Of a stretch of DNA of 64,000 nucleotides, positions 12,120 through 23,000 are shown piece after piece. The translations under genes were made by a program, and so were the position numbers. This stretch comes from Branchiostoma floridae (Eukaryota; Chordata; Leptocardii; Amphioxiformes; Branchiostomatidae), in NCBI RefSeq assembly GCF_000003815.2, contig NC_049986.1, positions 21,579,299 through 21,643,298 of the forward strand. Reading direction: 5' to 3'. Position 1 is the first letter of the stretch, and the number at the start of each line of letters is the position of its first letter. Below the pieces are notes generated by a model. That model saw nothing but the letters and a program-made list of their open reading frames with translations. It had not been told where the DNA came from and ran no database searches.

Positions 12120-12600
12120 TCCAAGCAGGTGTAAGCGATGAGTTTCCCGTTTGCCTTGCCTTGAAGGAGGAAGCAACTTAATTATTTCTGCATAATGATA
12201 AGTATCCAATCCTTTCCACACACTAGAACCCAACCATTCCCATCCTTCCCTTCAACAGCAAACATACAAAATGTAAGCTTTTCTCCAAGCACATGTATTT
12301 CTTTAGCAATATGTTTTTCCTGTTTGCCTTGCCTTGAAGTTGAAGGAGGAAGAAACTTATCTATTTCTGTAAGCTGATAAGCAGCCGATCCATCTGACAC
12401 AGAACTCAATCTTTCCCTTGAACAGCAAACATAAGCTTATCTCCATGCTGATGTATTTCTTTAGCAATACGTTTCCTTTTTTGTTTTTGCCTTGCCTTGA
12501 AGGAGGAAGAAACTTACCAATTTCTGCATAATTGTAAGCATCCTAATAATCCTCTCACACACTAGCACCCATCCTTTGCTAATTGCTTCAACATCAAATA
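12120..12600. repeat. Short tandem repeat, units of about 180 bp
   Basis: The motif TTTGCCTTGCCTTGAAGGAG recurs at about 12150, 12325 and 12485; two related units lie in copy A near 2935 and 3098. Each is followed by GAAACTTA and preceded by a stretch about an 'ATGTATTTCTTTAGCAATA' block. No coding potential is recognised. Confidence 0.6.
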
Positions 12601-12606
12601 TATAGG

Positions 12607-13315
12607 CAGGGCTCGAAATACTTTTTTCTGCATACCTGCACTGGTGCAGGTAACATTGCAAATTACCTGTACCAGACAAATTTTACCTGGACAACTCAGA
12701 ATTCAGGAAGCATGGATCATACTAAAAACTGTTCAGTAACTTTTGCTATTATTTCCTTTATACTTCACATGTGCTACCACTAGTACCAGTCAGTAAACCT
12801 AGTAAAAATCCACATATACCTAAATCATAGTACATGTATGATAAAAACCCAGGGCATGGACCTGTGCAGGTTAGGTGCAGGCAGACATCACACAGGGCTC
12901 GAAGTACCACCTGCATATGCAGGTTAGTGCAGGTAAAATTGGAGCTGTGCAGATATTTCTGGTGTCTACCTGCACTTAACCTGCACTAGTCCATGTAGTG
13001 GGTTTTATACATAAATGTCATAAGATGTAGGTATATATGGATTGTTAGTTAGATACATTGAATGTTAACTCCTATAAAGTATAAAAGAAATAGAATAGCA
13101 ATGGTTCCTGAACAATTTCAGACTTTTTAAGTATGATCCATACTTCCTAAATCTAGAAGGTGCAGAGAAAAGTTGTCTGGTGCAGGTAATTTTCAATGTT
13201 ACCTGCACCAGTGCAGGTATGCAGAAAAAAGTATTTCGAGCCCTGTCACAAATACCTGCACCACACCAATTTTACATGCACTAACCTGCATATGCAGGTG
13301 GGATTTCGAGCCCTG
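12607..13315. mobile_element. Non-autonomous CAGGGCTCGAAAT element (hAT-like), outer copy
   Basis: Ends CAGGGCTCGAAAT and ATTTCGAGCCCTG, flanked by a 5-bp duplication ATAGG (12602-12606 and 13316-13320). The interior is rich in GCAGGT-type repeats and has no transposase frame. It is split by a second, oppositely oriented member of the same family (12893-13245). CAGGG termini and 5-bp duplication match the autonomous hAT at 5090, but the bases beyond CAGGG differ, so it may belong to another hAT family. Confidence 0.82.
12893..13245. mobile_element. CAGGGCTCGAA element nested in the same family
   Basis: A 353-bp element with ends CAGGGCTCGAAG and ATTTCGAGCCCTG, flanked by the 5-bp duplication TCACA (12888-12892 and 13246-13250). 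Removing it restores the outer element, as judged from the intact relative at 53948-54287. It lies in the opposite orientation to its host. Confidence 0.82.
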
Positions 13316-13348
13316 ATAGGGTATTAAGGTAATCTTCAAGTAGATCTA

Positions 13349-13481
13349 TGGCGGCAGGCAGGTTGTTATGAGCTGAAAGAATCTCCCTTTGTCACCAGGG
13401 CAAATGAAGATTGCTTCAGCAAATGGAGATTGTTTCAGCAAATGGAGATTGTTTCGGGCGATGACTACCCGCCTGCCGCCA
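13349..13481. mobile_element. Small inverted-repeat element
   Basis: Ends TGGCGGCAGGCAGG and its near complement, with a short direct repeat in the centre (CAAATGGAGATTGTTTC twice at about 13430-13462). Likely a short MITE. The flanks share only ATCTAT/ATAGAT-like bases. Confidence 0.45.
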
Positions 13482-13544
13482 ATAGATTTGCTTTGAGATT
13501 ATACAAAGCCAAATTGGCACCAAACTCATAACTGCATTGTTTCA

Positions 13545-13709
13545 TCAGTTGTTGGAGCAGTTTTCAACTTCAAGTTGAAGAAGTGATAATGGCTCCAAGT
13601 GTGAACAGTTTTAAAGTAAGATTTGATGAGCACATAAAAGCCCACCCAATTGCCTACCACTACAGAGCATCAGACCAACTTACGAGAACAAGAATGACAG
13701 TAAGCTGAA
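13545..13709 (+). pseudogene. Fragment of a non-LTR retrotransposon reverse transcriptase C-terminus
   Basis: A short open frame contains APSVNSFKVRFDEH, the kind of sequence found at the extreme C-terminus of LINE reverse transcriptases, then stops at 13707-13709. Nothing further upstream in frame is recognised as RT, so it is a 5'-truncated relic. The remaining 13710-15330 stretch contains low-copy direct repeats (GAGTCTTTTTGGCAAGACT and variants near 14810, 14980, 15165) and no gene. Confidence 0.4.
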
Positions 13710-15330
13710 TGGTAGAGCGGCCAAAACTGGAGTAAAAAAAACTCCTACCTTGCTGAAACCACCCTACTCTTCTCTACTCTACCCAGAGCTGTCTCCAGAT
13801 TAAAAAATTTTTTCCGTCCCACACATTGTTTCGTAGCTCATGATGTTCATTTTAGCTGTCAAACCTCAAATTTTGATATATTTCATGCAATGAAGTTTAG
13901 AGTTTGGTGACAGAAAAAGGTTAGATTTTTGTCTGTCCAGACAAGCAAATTTCTGTCCCAGACATCTGCTTGGAGATGGGGGCGTGTCCTGGGCACGTTG
14001 CCAGACCAGAGGCAGCAGGTTTGTTTTGAGTCCTGCAGGCTGCCCTGACAAGTGGTTCCTGGTACAAAACATCCCCGGTATAATCTCCCCCAGGCATCTG
14101 CAGTACCAGTAGCACCTTGGTACACTCATGGTCTTCTGAGAAACAGATCTCAAGACATATGAGGCCGCAAGGTCATATATAAGACGTTGTGTGTCTGCTG
14201 CTGTTCAGTCTTTCGTGTTTTGACACCCTGACTAGGATGTGATATTAATGGTGGTCCCCTTTTCTCTTCTGGATGCATATGGGGTCATTGGGAAAGCAAG
14301 ATTTTGAGAAGGTATTTGTTGGAATGATCCCATCTTCCATTTTTGTTCTTCCAGATATCTGAGAAGTTTATACTTTTCTTTATATTTAGTTTTTCTAACA
14401 ATATTAATATAAGTAGCTGTTTCTTGTTGTTTTTGCCCTTTTGTAAATCTGCCTTTTCACTGTCCATTATTCCATGTATGATTTTTTACACAAGCTTCAG
14501 TAGACATTGTACAGTGCAGAAATTTCCAAGCAGATGTTGGGTTGACAACTTGCTTTAAGTGACCAATTTTGGATCCATTCTAGTCACCAGCTGTCTTCTG
14601 TGTGTAGTTCAGCAACAGAACATCCAGCTTACAAGTTTACAAAGGGTCCTCTTCAGGAATCAATTGGTTACTTGTTATACAGTTTCTTTTTTCTCCTTCG
14701 CGCCCAAACTCTGTCTTTGAAATTGAAGCCCTCTGGAAGGAAACCAGACTAAACAGTTTGCTGGGTTTAGTCATGACCTGTTTACTGGTGACCTGAGCTT
14801 CTAATTAGAGTCTTTTTGTCAAGACTTTGCTGGTTCACTTTGTGAGATAATTCTGTCATCAGAAAGTATAAGAAGGAGGAATTACTCATCTAGTTCTGAT
14901 ACTCTACCCTCATCAATGTGTCAGTCCTGGAAAACTAACTAGGATGACACTCAGGGCACATGACCCCAGCTCCTGTTTAAAGTCTTTTTGCCAAGACTTT
15001 GCTGGTTGTAATCTTGTCATCAGAAAGTATAGCTTTATTATAAGAATGAGGAATTAGTCATGGTTTACGGGGCTCCCATACTCTCCCCTCACCAACGGAA
15101 CATATATGGGAGCCCTAGAAAACTAACGAGGAATCGTAGGATGACACTGGGACTACATGACCTGAGTCTTTTTGGCAAGACTATCTGGTTGTAATCCCGA
15201 GATAATTCTGTCATCAGGAAGGACAGGAAGAAGGAAGGATGGTATCCAGGCCTGGGGCTGAACACAAGCCAGGAGCCTGATAAAGCACTTGTTGAGTCAG
15301 CTGCTGGTTAATCTTACTCATGGCCTTGTA

Positions 15331-15978
15331 CAGTAGGTCTCATTCCTGTATTACTCCGAGTGTAGAGTCTAAAGGAATCCGGGCTAAAAAATGATCTGGC
15401 CCGCAAAGCGTTGTTTTAGGTGGACCATAAATTCCCATTAATAAACCATAACTGATATGAAAAGGAATTTAAATGAAAGCTTGTGTATTACTGGCATGAT
15501 CATGCATGAAAGTTTCGTGACCCGATCGATCCTCGGACGTTTACGTTTATTTGTACTGAGTGCTCCGGTCAGCCTCCGGGTATTGAAGACGACCTCTAGC
15601 GGATAGGTGCATTTTGAAATGTGATAGAAATTTTTGCGTCGGCTAGATTTGGGTGAAATTTTTTTTATTGTCGAACAAACGTGTGTGCTTACAATAGAAA
15701 GCAAAACATCTACAAATAGACTGTGTTTTAATTGGATTTGCGGACATAGAAGTTGTGTGTTAAAGCATTGAATTGAATGGGGCGATCTAATTGTGTAATG
15801 AGACCAGTAGAGGCCGTTTAGTTGCAAGCCCCATTTGCCAGTGTATTTCGTGCAATTATCTAGGTGGTGCAATAAAGCGAAGGTATCCAGCTGGACCGCA
15901 CCAGTTTGGGATTTTGGGATCCCGTGCAGTTGTCAGAAGTGTGCAGTAATCCGTTGTGCAATTATCTGGCTTTTACTC
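15331..15978. mobile_element. pogo/Tigger-like MITE, interrupted
   Basis: The left end CAGTA (15331-15335) and the remainder (15806-15978: AGTAGAGGCCGTTTAGTTGC ... TCTGGCTTTTACTC) form one element related to the intact copy at 63038-63211. It is split by the 470-bp repeat 15336-15805. Flanking TA dinucleotides (15329-15330 and 15979-15980) fit a TA target duplication. Confidence 0.7.
15336..15805. mobile_element. GGTCTCATTCC repeat, 470 bp, 4-bp target duplication
   Basis: Ends GGTCTCATT and AATGAGACC, flanked by AGTA (15332-15335 and 15806-15809). A second copy at 52304-52780 is flanked by ATAT. The two interiors are highly similar, with an 8-base extra GCGGATAG in the second. No transposase frame; the longest minus-strand frame (144 codons) is not conserved in the second copy and matches nothing recognised. 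Confidence 0.78.
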
Positions 15979-17019
15979 TAGTTAACTTTCCTGTTGTTTC
16001 AGTTCCATAAATGATAAGGGCTGTGTTGCATTTTTGGCACTTTCCATGATGCTGTATTTCCTTATGATTCAACTTTGCACATGTCAGTGTTTTTCCCCCC
16101 TGTAAGTTACTTTGTATCTTACAATTCTTCCTCGTTGTCTGACTCATGACTGTGAAATTAGCTTTCTTATCAAGTTTCTGTTCCGTAGGCTTTGTATTAT
16201 GTTTCTATTATCTCCCTGATGCTGAGTTTCCTTGCTAGTTGAATTTCTAGCAATTTGTAATTTCATGCAATTTGTAATTTCATGTATGTAATTTCATGCA
16301 GTGTAATACATAATGATGACTAATACTAATAAGCTTTCTTTCAAGTGCACCACGAGTTGAAATCAAAGATGAGTTAAGCATTACTGTCAGTAGTAGAAAA
16401 ATTTATGAGTTGTAATCTTTATCTAAACCAGCATTAATAATTTTTTCCTCTTTACTTTACTTGATATCATTGTGTATGCAGGTATAACATTACAATGTCA
16501 TGTTTATATGGCAACCAAGCTAGTAGCTCTCACACTTCCATATTTGCCTACAAGGAGCTCAGTTTTCCTTGTAGTCTCCATATTTGTCTTTCAGGAGCTC
16601 AGTTTTCCTTATGAAAACCTGAGTGAGAGTTCTCTGAACCAGAGCCAGGCCAGGCCACAATGACTTGAGAAATCTGTTCCTAACTGTTGCTTTCATCCCA
16701 TCTTGGTGTGACTGTAACGCCAGCAAGTGCTTGCCCATATATGGGGCCAGTTTCCATCCCGCACAATAAACGGTTCCTAGTGCGTCATGCAAGGAAACTT
16801 GGCAATGGGTTGTTAGTCAGCCCTGCGTGGGTCGCCCTCCCCATCGATCTGTTTAGCTGTAATTCAGTTGTAAGGAGCACATTTCTGAAGGTTGCTGTGA
16901 CACAGGGAGTGTGTTGGAGGGTCTCCGCTGGTGTTTAGTTCCTGTGATAAAGAAGGGAGGAGGACAGATTAGAGAGGCTTTCTGTGGGGATGCTGTCAGC
17001 AGTGATAGTCTGGCGTGCT

Positions 17020-17560
17020 GACATGCAATCTTCATCTAAGGTACTTAAACGGAAAATGCTGGACAATTTATCTCTGGAAATATTTATTTTTCAGGGAATT
17101 TGGATGTTGTGACAGATTTTCACATTCAAATATTTCTGTTACTGCATAATGTTACAGAAATCTAAATATCACACAAATGACATGCCATCTTCATTTAAGG
17201 TATTTGAGAAAAACGCTGGTCATTTTATCTTTGGAAAGATTCTGGGAATTTGGATGTTGTAAAAAAAGTTTGCAGTCCAATATTCTGTAACTACATATAT
17301 GTTACAGAAATGAAAATGCCATACAAGGGACATGCCATCTTCATTTAAGGTATTTGAGAAAAAGGCTGGTCATTTCATATTTGGAAATATTTAGGGAATT
17401 TGAATATTGTGACAGATTTTCACATTCAAATATTTCTTTCACTACATATATGTTACAGAAATGAAAATACCATAGAAATCTCCATTTAAGGTATCTGAAA
17501 AAAACACTGGTCATTTTATATTTGGGAAGAATGAGAGAATTTGGAATCTGTCACAAATTC
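17020..17560. repeat. Tandem repeat, four units of about 150 bp
   Basis: The phrase TCATTTAAGGTATTTGAGAA and variants occurs at about 17032, 17191, 17341 and 17482, each followed by GGGAATTTGGATGTTG-like and CACATTCAAATATTTC-like sequence. No protein or RNA gene is recognised; 16800-17020 and 17560-17930 show nothing supportable. Confidence 0.7.
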
Positions 17561-17934
17561 ATGTAAGTTGTAACCATCCCTGATCCTCAAAGAATGAGTT
17601 TGACTTTGAGCTACAGAGAGACAGACAGAAAGGGCTTGAAACTTTGCATTCACTGACAGGTTGAAAGGTAGAACATCACTTGGCCCTGGCCTTAGAGCTT
17701 TGGAAAATACATTTTCAAATTTGAAATGATCCTTGCTGGCAGGAATTTGTAAAGTCTGACGGCTACTGTCAAGAGAAAGAAGTTTGTAATAGTTCTTGAA
17801 GTCTGAAGCTGACATCTTCTTGAGCCAGATGAAAATCTGCTAAACTTTAAGGTGAAGTGGGATCAGTTCTTTCAATATATATTTGAAAGTATGGTCTGTA
17901 GACATGTAGCATAGGGCTTAAGGTCTAAGAAATG

Positions 17935-18125
17935 TAGTCTCTACCAGACTCCGGATCGCTGGAAAAATCGTAGAAATGGAACAAATCAGAGGAGTAAGCC
18001 GGCCAGTGGAATATAACCGGCCAGGGAACAGCACGCGATCGTCAGAGCTGTTCCCTGGCCGGTTATTCCTCTCTATTTGTTCCATTTCTACGATTTTCCA
18101 GCGATCCGGAGTCTGGTAGAGACTA
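17935..18125. mobile_element. Foldback MITE, TAGTCTCTACCAGAC family, 9-bp duplication
   Basis: Long near-perfect inverted repeat with ends TAGTCTCTACCAGACTCC and the complement, 191 bp. It is flanked by the 9-bp direct repeat TAAGAAATG (17926-17934 and 18126-18134). A relative with the same terminal design is at 38060-38262 and a degraded arm at about 43690-43797. Confidence 0.85.
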
Positions 18126-18133
18126 TAAGAAAT

Positions 18134-20020
18134 GTATCAGTGTCAAGTGCATGTATTTGTCACATATACAATGTTTTGCCTGCATTTGTGTTTGATATAC
18201 TTTCTTCTTTGTAAATCTGGTAGGATTAGGCAACACCAATTTAATTTGTTGGTTCACTGATTTAAAAAAAAATTCTTACTTTTAATTGGAAAAACACTAG
18301 TCTAAGGACCAGGTGTATGCCTTGGTGCACTCAGGTTTATGCAGTGGACATGGTCATATTCAAGTTTTCCTCCCTGCCCATTGCATTTATGATGTCTGCT
18401 TGCCATATTTTCACATAAAAAGGTCTGTGAACCAACAAATGAAATTGGTGTGACCACCCCAGGATGTCTTTTCAAGAATCATACTCTTTTTCTATGTAAG
18501 TTCATAAACATTCCAAGATGGTATACAAAATGTGTCCTTGATGATATACCAGGCTCAAGGAGCAATGTGTGCAGAGAAATTCTGGCACCTGTTTCTGATG
18601 TAGGAAAAGTACAGGAAATTGTGCCGTCCCACGCGATCCCTAGGATTAGGATAAGCTTCACAATTGAAATAATACAGCCTAAGCTTCACACATGTTTTTG
18701 ATGTATTTCGTAAAGCCTGTAAAATCACACCTCCTCAGGTTGTCCTCCCAAGAAGTTGAGGAAGGTTCGAAGGGCGGCTGTTTCCTGTGGTTTTGTTGAG
18801 AAGATGCCAAACTGCTACTGTTATGATAGTTCAAGGAGTGATGTGCCAAGTTCTCAAACAAAACTCAAGCTCCTGTTTCTGATGTTCTAAGACTAAGAGT
18901 TCATGGAAGTATGCCACCCCGTGCTAACAACCTTTCAAAGAGCTTCTTGTTTTTGGCAAATTCAAATGTTTCAAGATGTTCGTGTGTGATACTGAGGAGA
19001 TGCCAAGATTTAGTAGTACTGTTGGTATACTGTACTGTAAGGAGCCAAGAAAAGAAGTGTTCCAATCTTTAAGTTCACAACAACACTTAGACTGTCACCT
19101 GTTTCTGATGTGTGGAAAGTTCTGGCAATTGTACTGCCTGTGTGGTCCTTATAGAGAGACTTCTTGTTGCTAGTATATTCAAACAGTCCTCACAACGCTT
19201 TCTGTTTCTCTACATTTAAGATTGTACCAAGGAGGCTGGAAGAGAGCACAACTTGTGCACTTGTAGATAATGTTAAGATTCTTTCTACCTGTTTAACTCA
19301 AGAAACGTTTGTTGAGAAGATGCCAATTCACCATCTTAAGTTGCCAAGAAGTCTTCAGGAGTTCACAAGTGCACCTGTTTTTCATGTAGAGATCAGGGCA
19401 CTGTGACTTCCTGTTCTTAGCAGCTAGCTAAATGGAAATGTTTCAAGATGTCTGCCCCCAACAGTTGGTAGGTGTCCTATATCCAGTGTGCTTCAGTGTA
19501 TGCCTGTACAGCATTGTACCTTTACAGAAAATGTACATAGTCATTTAAAAACTTTTTTGGAGAATATACTTTCTAGGAACCAAGAAGTTTTCCAAAGTTC
19601 CTGAGGAAATTCTCACAATTCTCCGATGAAAGTTCAGAAAATGCTATTGAAACATTGTGGAACTTAAACCACCCATGAACATCCTTCCAAAGAGACTTCC
19701 TGTTGGTCAGACTTGGTCCTGTGGTTAAGCAGTTTATTACTTGGTGGCTCATTTGATCCAGAGTTTTTGGATCAACTGTTTGAATCAAGAAACTTTCTAA
19801 GGCTTCTTAAAGTTGCTGAGAAGATGCCAAGCTACACAGAAGAAGTCTCAGGAGTTCACAAGTGCACCTGTTTTTCATTCTAAGCTCAGGGCATTGTGAC
19901 TTTGGTCCTAATCTAAGGTTTATAAGTCTTTCCAGACATTTTCTCCCCACACATTTTGATAAGACCTATACCTAATGGCTGTGTAGTTTTAACATGGTTT
20001 TTCCTTCTGTGTATTTACAG
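18134..20020. other. Non-coding stretch before the first RalGEF exon
   Basis: About 1.9 kb with several degenerate direct repeats: variants of CACCTGTTTCTGATGT near 18590, 18870 and 19105, and CAGGAGTTCACAAGTGCACC near 19352 and 19849. It is presumably intron of the RalGEF gene because the exon at 20021 needs an upstream start. No upstream exon could be supported anywhere in 1-20020. Confidence 0.5.
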
Positions 20021-23000
20021 GGGGAGAGCAGTCGTGAGTGGGGAGAAGAGAAAGAGGATGGAGTCATCTACACAGTCAGTCTGAAGAAGGTTCGGCACCA
20101 GACAACCACCACTTCTCTACAGGTAGGGAAAATGTCCTTCTGCATAGTTACTAGCTTACATTAGATTTTGTACAGTTTTATTTCCAACAGCCCGGCTATG
20201 GTGAAAATTCAGTCTGGCATGTGCATGTACCTTGCTGTATAGGAATCATAATTTCACTGGTTTTCCTCAGATTTATTATGTGATAATAAGTTGAGATAAA
20301 GATGCTAAATCATATGGTTAATGTGTGTGTATGACTGGTAAACTGTAAAATCTATGTGTAGTTTAAACATAACAAAAAAATTGTTGTTCAGTATTTTATT
20401 GATATTTACTACAGTCTGAACTAAATTTTGACCTGCAATGTCCTTCAATCATTAAAGCATGATTTCAAAGACAAGACAAATAGGACCTGTGTTTTTTTTT
20501 TTTTTGCCTTGTTGCTTAAATTTACCTGTGAATAAATGAAGTGAGAATGCTAAATATGTAACAGAGCCTGTGATGCATCAAGTGATTTTGATGTTTCAAT
20601 CCTCACCTGGAAATTTGCATTCTCAATTGTTGACTAATCAGTGATTTAGCATAACTTTGAAATTGTTGTTCTTTCGCAGTCTGACACTGAGGATGGAAAG
20701 GTAAAATAGTTTCTGAGATAAAAAAGAATAAAGCAACTCTGTACTCCTTTTGGTTCATTAAAAAGGTTTTTTTTTTTCAAGAATTCGGATAACTGGACTG
20801 CCTTAAAGATTGTTGTTTTTCTCCTCAAATTTCAATACAATAGCATGATAGAAAGGTGAATCAGTTCTGAGTTTATAGGAGTTTGGAAGTTTCCATCTCT
20901 TAAGTATGATTACTAGTGACCAATTTTTAACCTCCTTGCTAGTAACCAATTTATTTGAAGTTTATGTTAGATAAGTTTGTCTTCTGACATAACATGAGTT
21001 TATTTTTAACAACTTACATTAACAAACAGGAGGTTATGTTGACTAGGTTAGAGTAGTGACTTATATTCATGACTAACACAGAAGCATGGTGTTCTCTTCC
21101 AGAAACTAACTCACGGGGAAAATTGGTTTCAACCTCTACAGTGGGAAACCATGAAGCTTCGCACACTGAAGGCAGGCACGGTGGAGAGACTGGTGGAGAA
21201 TCTGGCACCTGAAGATGTGGAGGACCAAGACACAAACTCCATGCACCTTAACGTCTTCTTGGCAACTTACAGAGCCTTCACTACAGCTGATGAAGTCTTA
21301 GATATTCTCTTTAGAAGGTAAAGGTGGTTCTTAGATGAGTCAACGAATTTCAGAGATAAAGAACAAATTTTGTTATGTGTTGTGTATTTTGTTGTCTTCT
21401 AAGTCATACTTTTACCTATTACGCAATATCTGAATTATGAAATAACAGAACAGTGCCGCAGTTAATGAATGGTGTTTTTCAAAGTTGACACATGTGCTGA
21501 GAAGTTTGGAAAACATGTTTTTTCATAAACTTAATATATTTCCTCAGAAAATTGATTTCTTTTGAACTGGATAGATCTAACAGATAATGTTGATTCTGCA
21601 ATTTTTAAAATGATGATAGACAGAGATTTAAGTGAATTTCTAACATGTTTTTGTTAATGTTCTTTTCAGATATACAGAATACAAAGAATGTAGAAGAAGA
21701 GGAGAAAATGGAAAAGATAGCAGACATGATGTTTGTAGGTGAGTATTCTACCGTTCTTGTTCTCCAGTGAGTCTCCTGTTGCTCCCTAGTGAGGCAATGC
21801 AGAACTGCAGCAGTTCTGAGATTCTGTTGAAGTCTGGCTGCTATGTTGTTTATTATCTGACTGTGTGAAAGTGTCATATGTTGACATATCTTTCTTACTC
21901 CTTAGACCTTTACAGAAGAAAGAGAATGTGGGTTACAGAAAACAACAGAAAAATAAATTTTCCCAACAAGAAATTTTCTGGAACAGAATCTTCTTCCTAT
22001 AGCTGCTGAGATAACATTTTGCATGGCAAAAGACAGTTGAATTTTGCAGGACACATGCATGGTTGTCCCCAAAAGTGCCCTTAATTAGTGATCATGCAAC
22101 AATTGCACAACACGTGACTGCGCCCTTACAGAATAATTCAGTCAGTTTCATATATCAATATGGATCATGGAAAGTCCTTTTTCCTGATGTGTGTCTCTCT
22201 TCTCCAAAGAATAATCCAGTCGGTGCTGTGTATCTGGATGGACATCTACCAGGACGACTTTGACGACCCTCCTGCGTACCGGCTGCTTCACCGCGTGCTG
22301 GAGTTTGCGGAGGCTCACATGTCGGACGGGGAGCTGGCACGACAGACGAGACACAAGCTGGACAGACTCCGCAGGAACGAGGCTCTCAAGGGGCAGCAGA
22401 AAATGTCAGGTAAACAAGGAATCAAATATCTCGTTCCCCCGTGAATTATTCATAGTTTGTTTGTTAATTCTAAAAGAGACGAAAGAGAATAAATACTATA
22501 ATGACAGGTTCTGGCAGCGTTTATTCCAGTAATACTAACAGCTTTCTTTTTGCTCTAGTTTGGTCAGTAGGTAGTTGAACACTGATGAAGAGGTTGAAAG
22601 CTTGGCTGACCTGTCATATGCTGTAAAAGTTTGGTGTTCTATGGTGCTGGTAGAACACTTTGTAATGATCAAACTTTGTCCTATAAAAGTGTCTAGATTT
22701 ATTGCGAATCCTATTATTTTGAGTTAAGAGCTTTTTTCATCATCATCATCATCACTTGACGTCCTGGGTTGTGGGCGAGGCAAGTCTTTGCACAACATTC
22801 ATAGACCTCTTATTAATAGTAACCCTTGTCCATCCTTGTCCACAGTACCCAACGGTCACCACCTGACCAGCAATGAGGATGTGCTGTTCATCGAGGGCTC
22901 AGACTCGGAGCAGCCCCTAGACTTTGACACCATCTCTGTGCGGACCATGGCGGACCAACTCACATATATGGATGCGGTTAGTTTTAATTACAGTTTTGTT

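Larger units (their letters stand above)
4528..16790. repeat. Segmental duplication, copy B (interrupted by insertions)
   Basis: Second copy of the 267-3730 block. Homology runs 4528-5089, is broken by the hAT element 5090-10031, resumes at about 10037 and ends near 12365; a last piece matches at 16175-16790. Extra material relative to copy A includes foldback elements at 10469 and 11431, a compound CAGGG element at 12607 and the stretch 13316-16174. Because copy A keeps the uninterrupted sequence, most of these insertions can be placed after the duplication. Confidence 0.8.

Noticed and set aside
15438-15872. 144-codon minus-strand frame
   Set aside because: Lies in the GGTCTC repeat and is not preserved in the second copy at 52304.
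20056-20073. ATG in the first visible RalGEF exon as the start codon
   Set aside because: It is out of frame with the REM-containing protein; an upstream exon is required.
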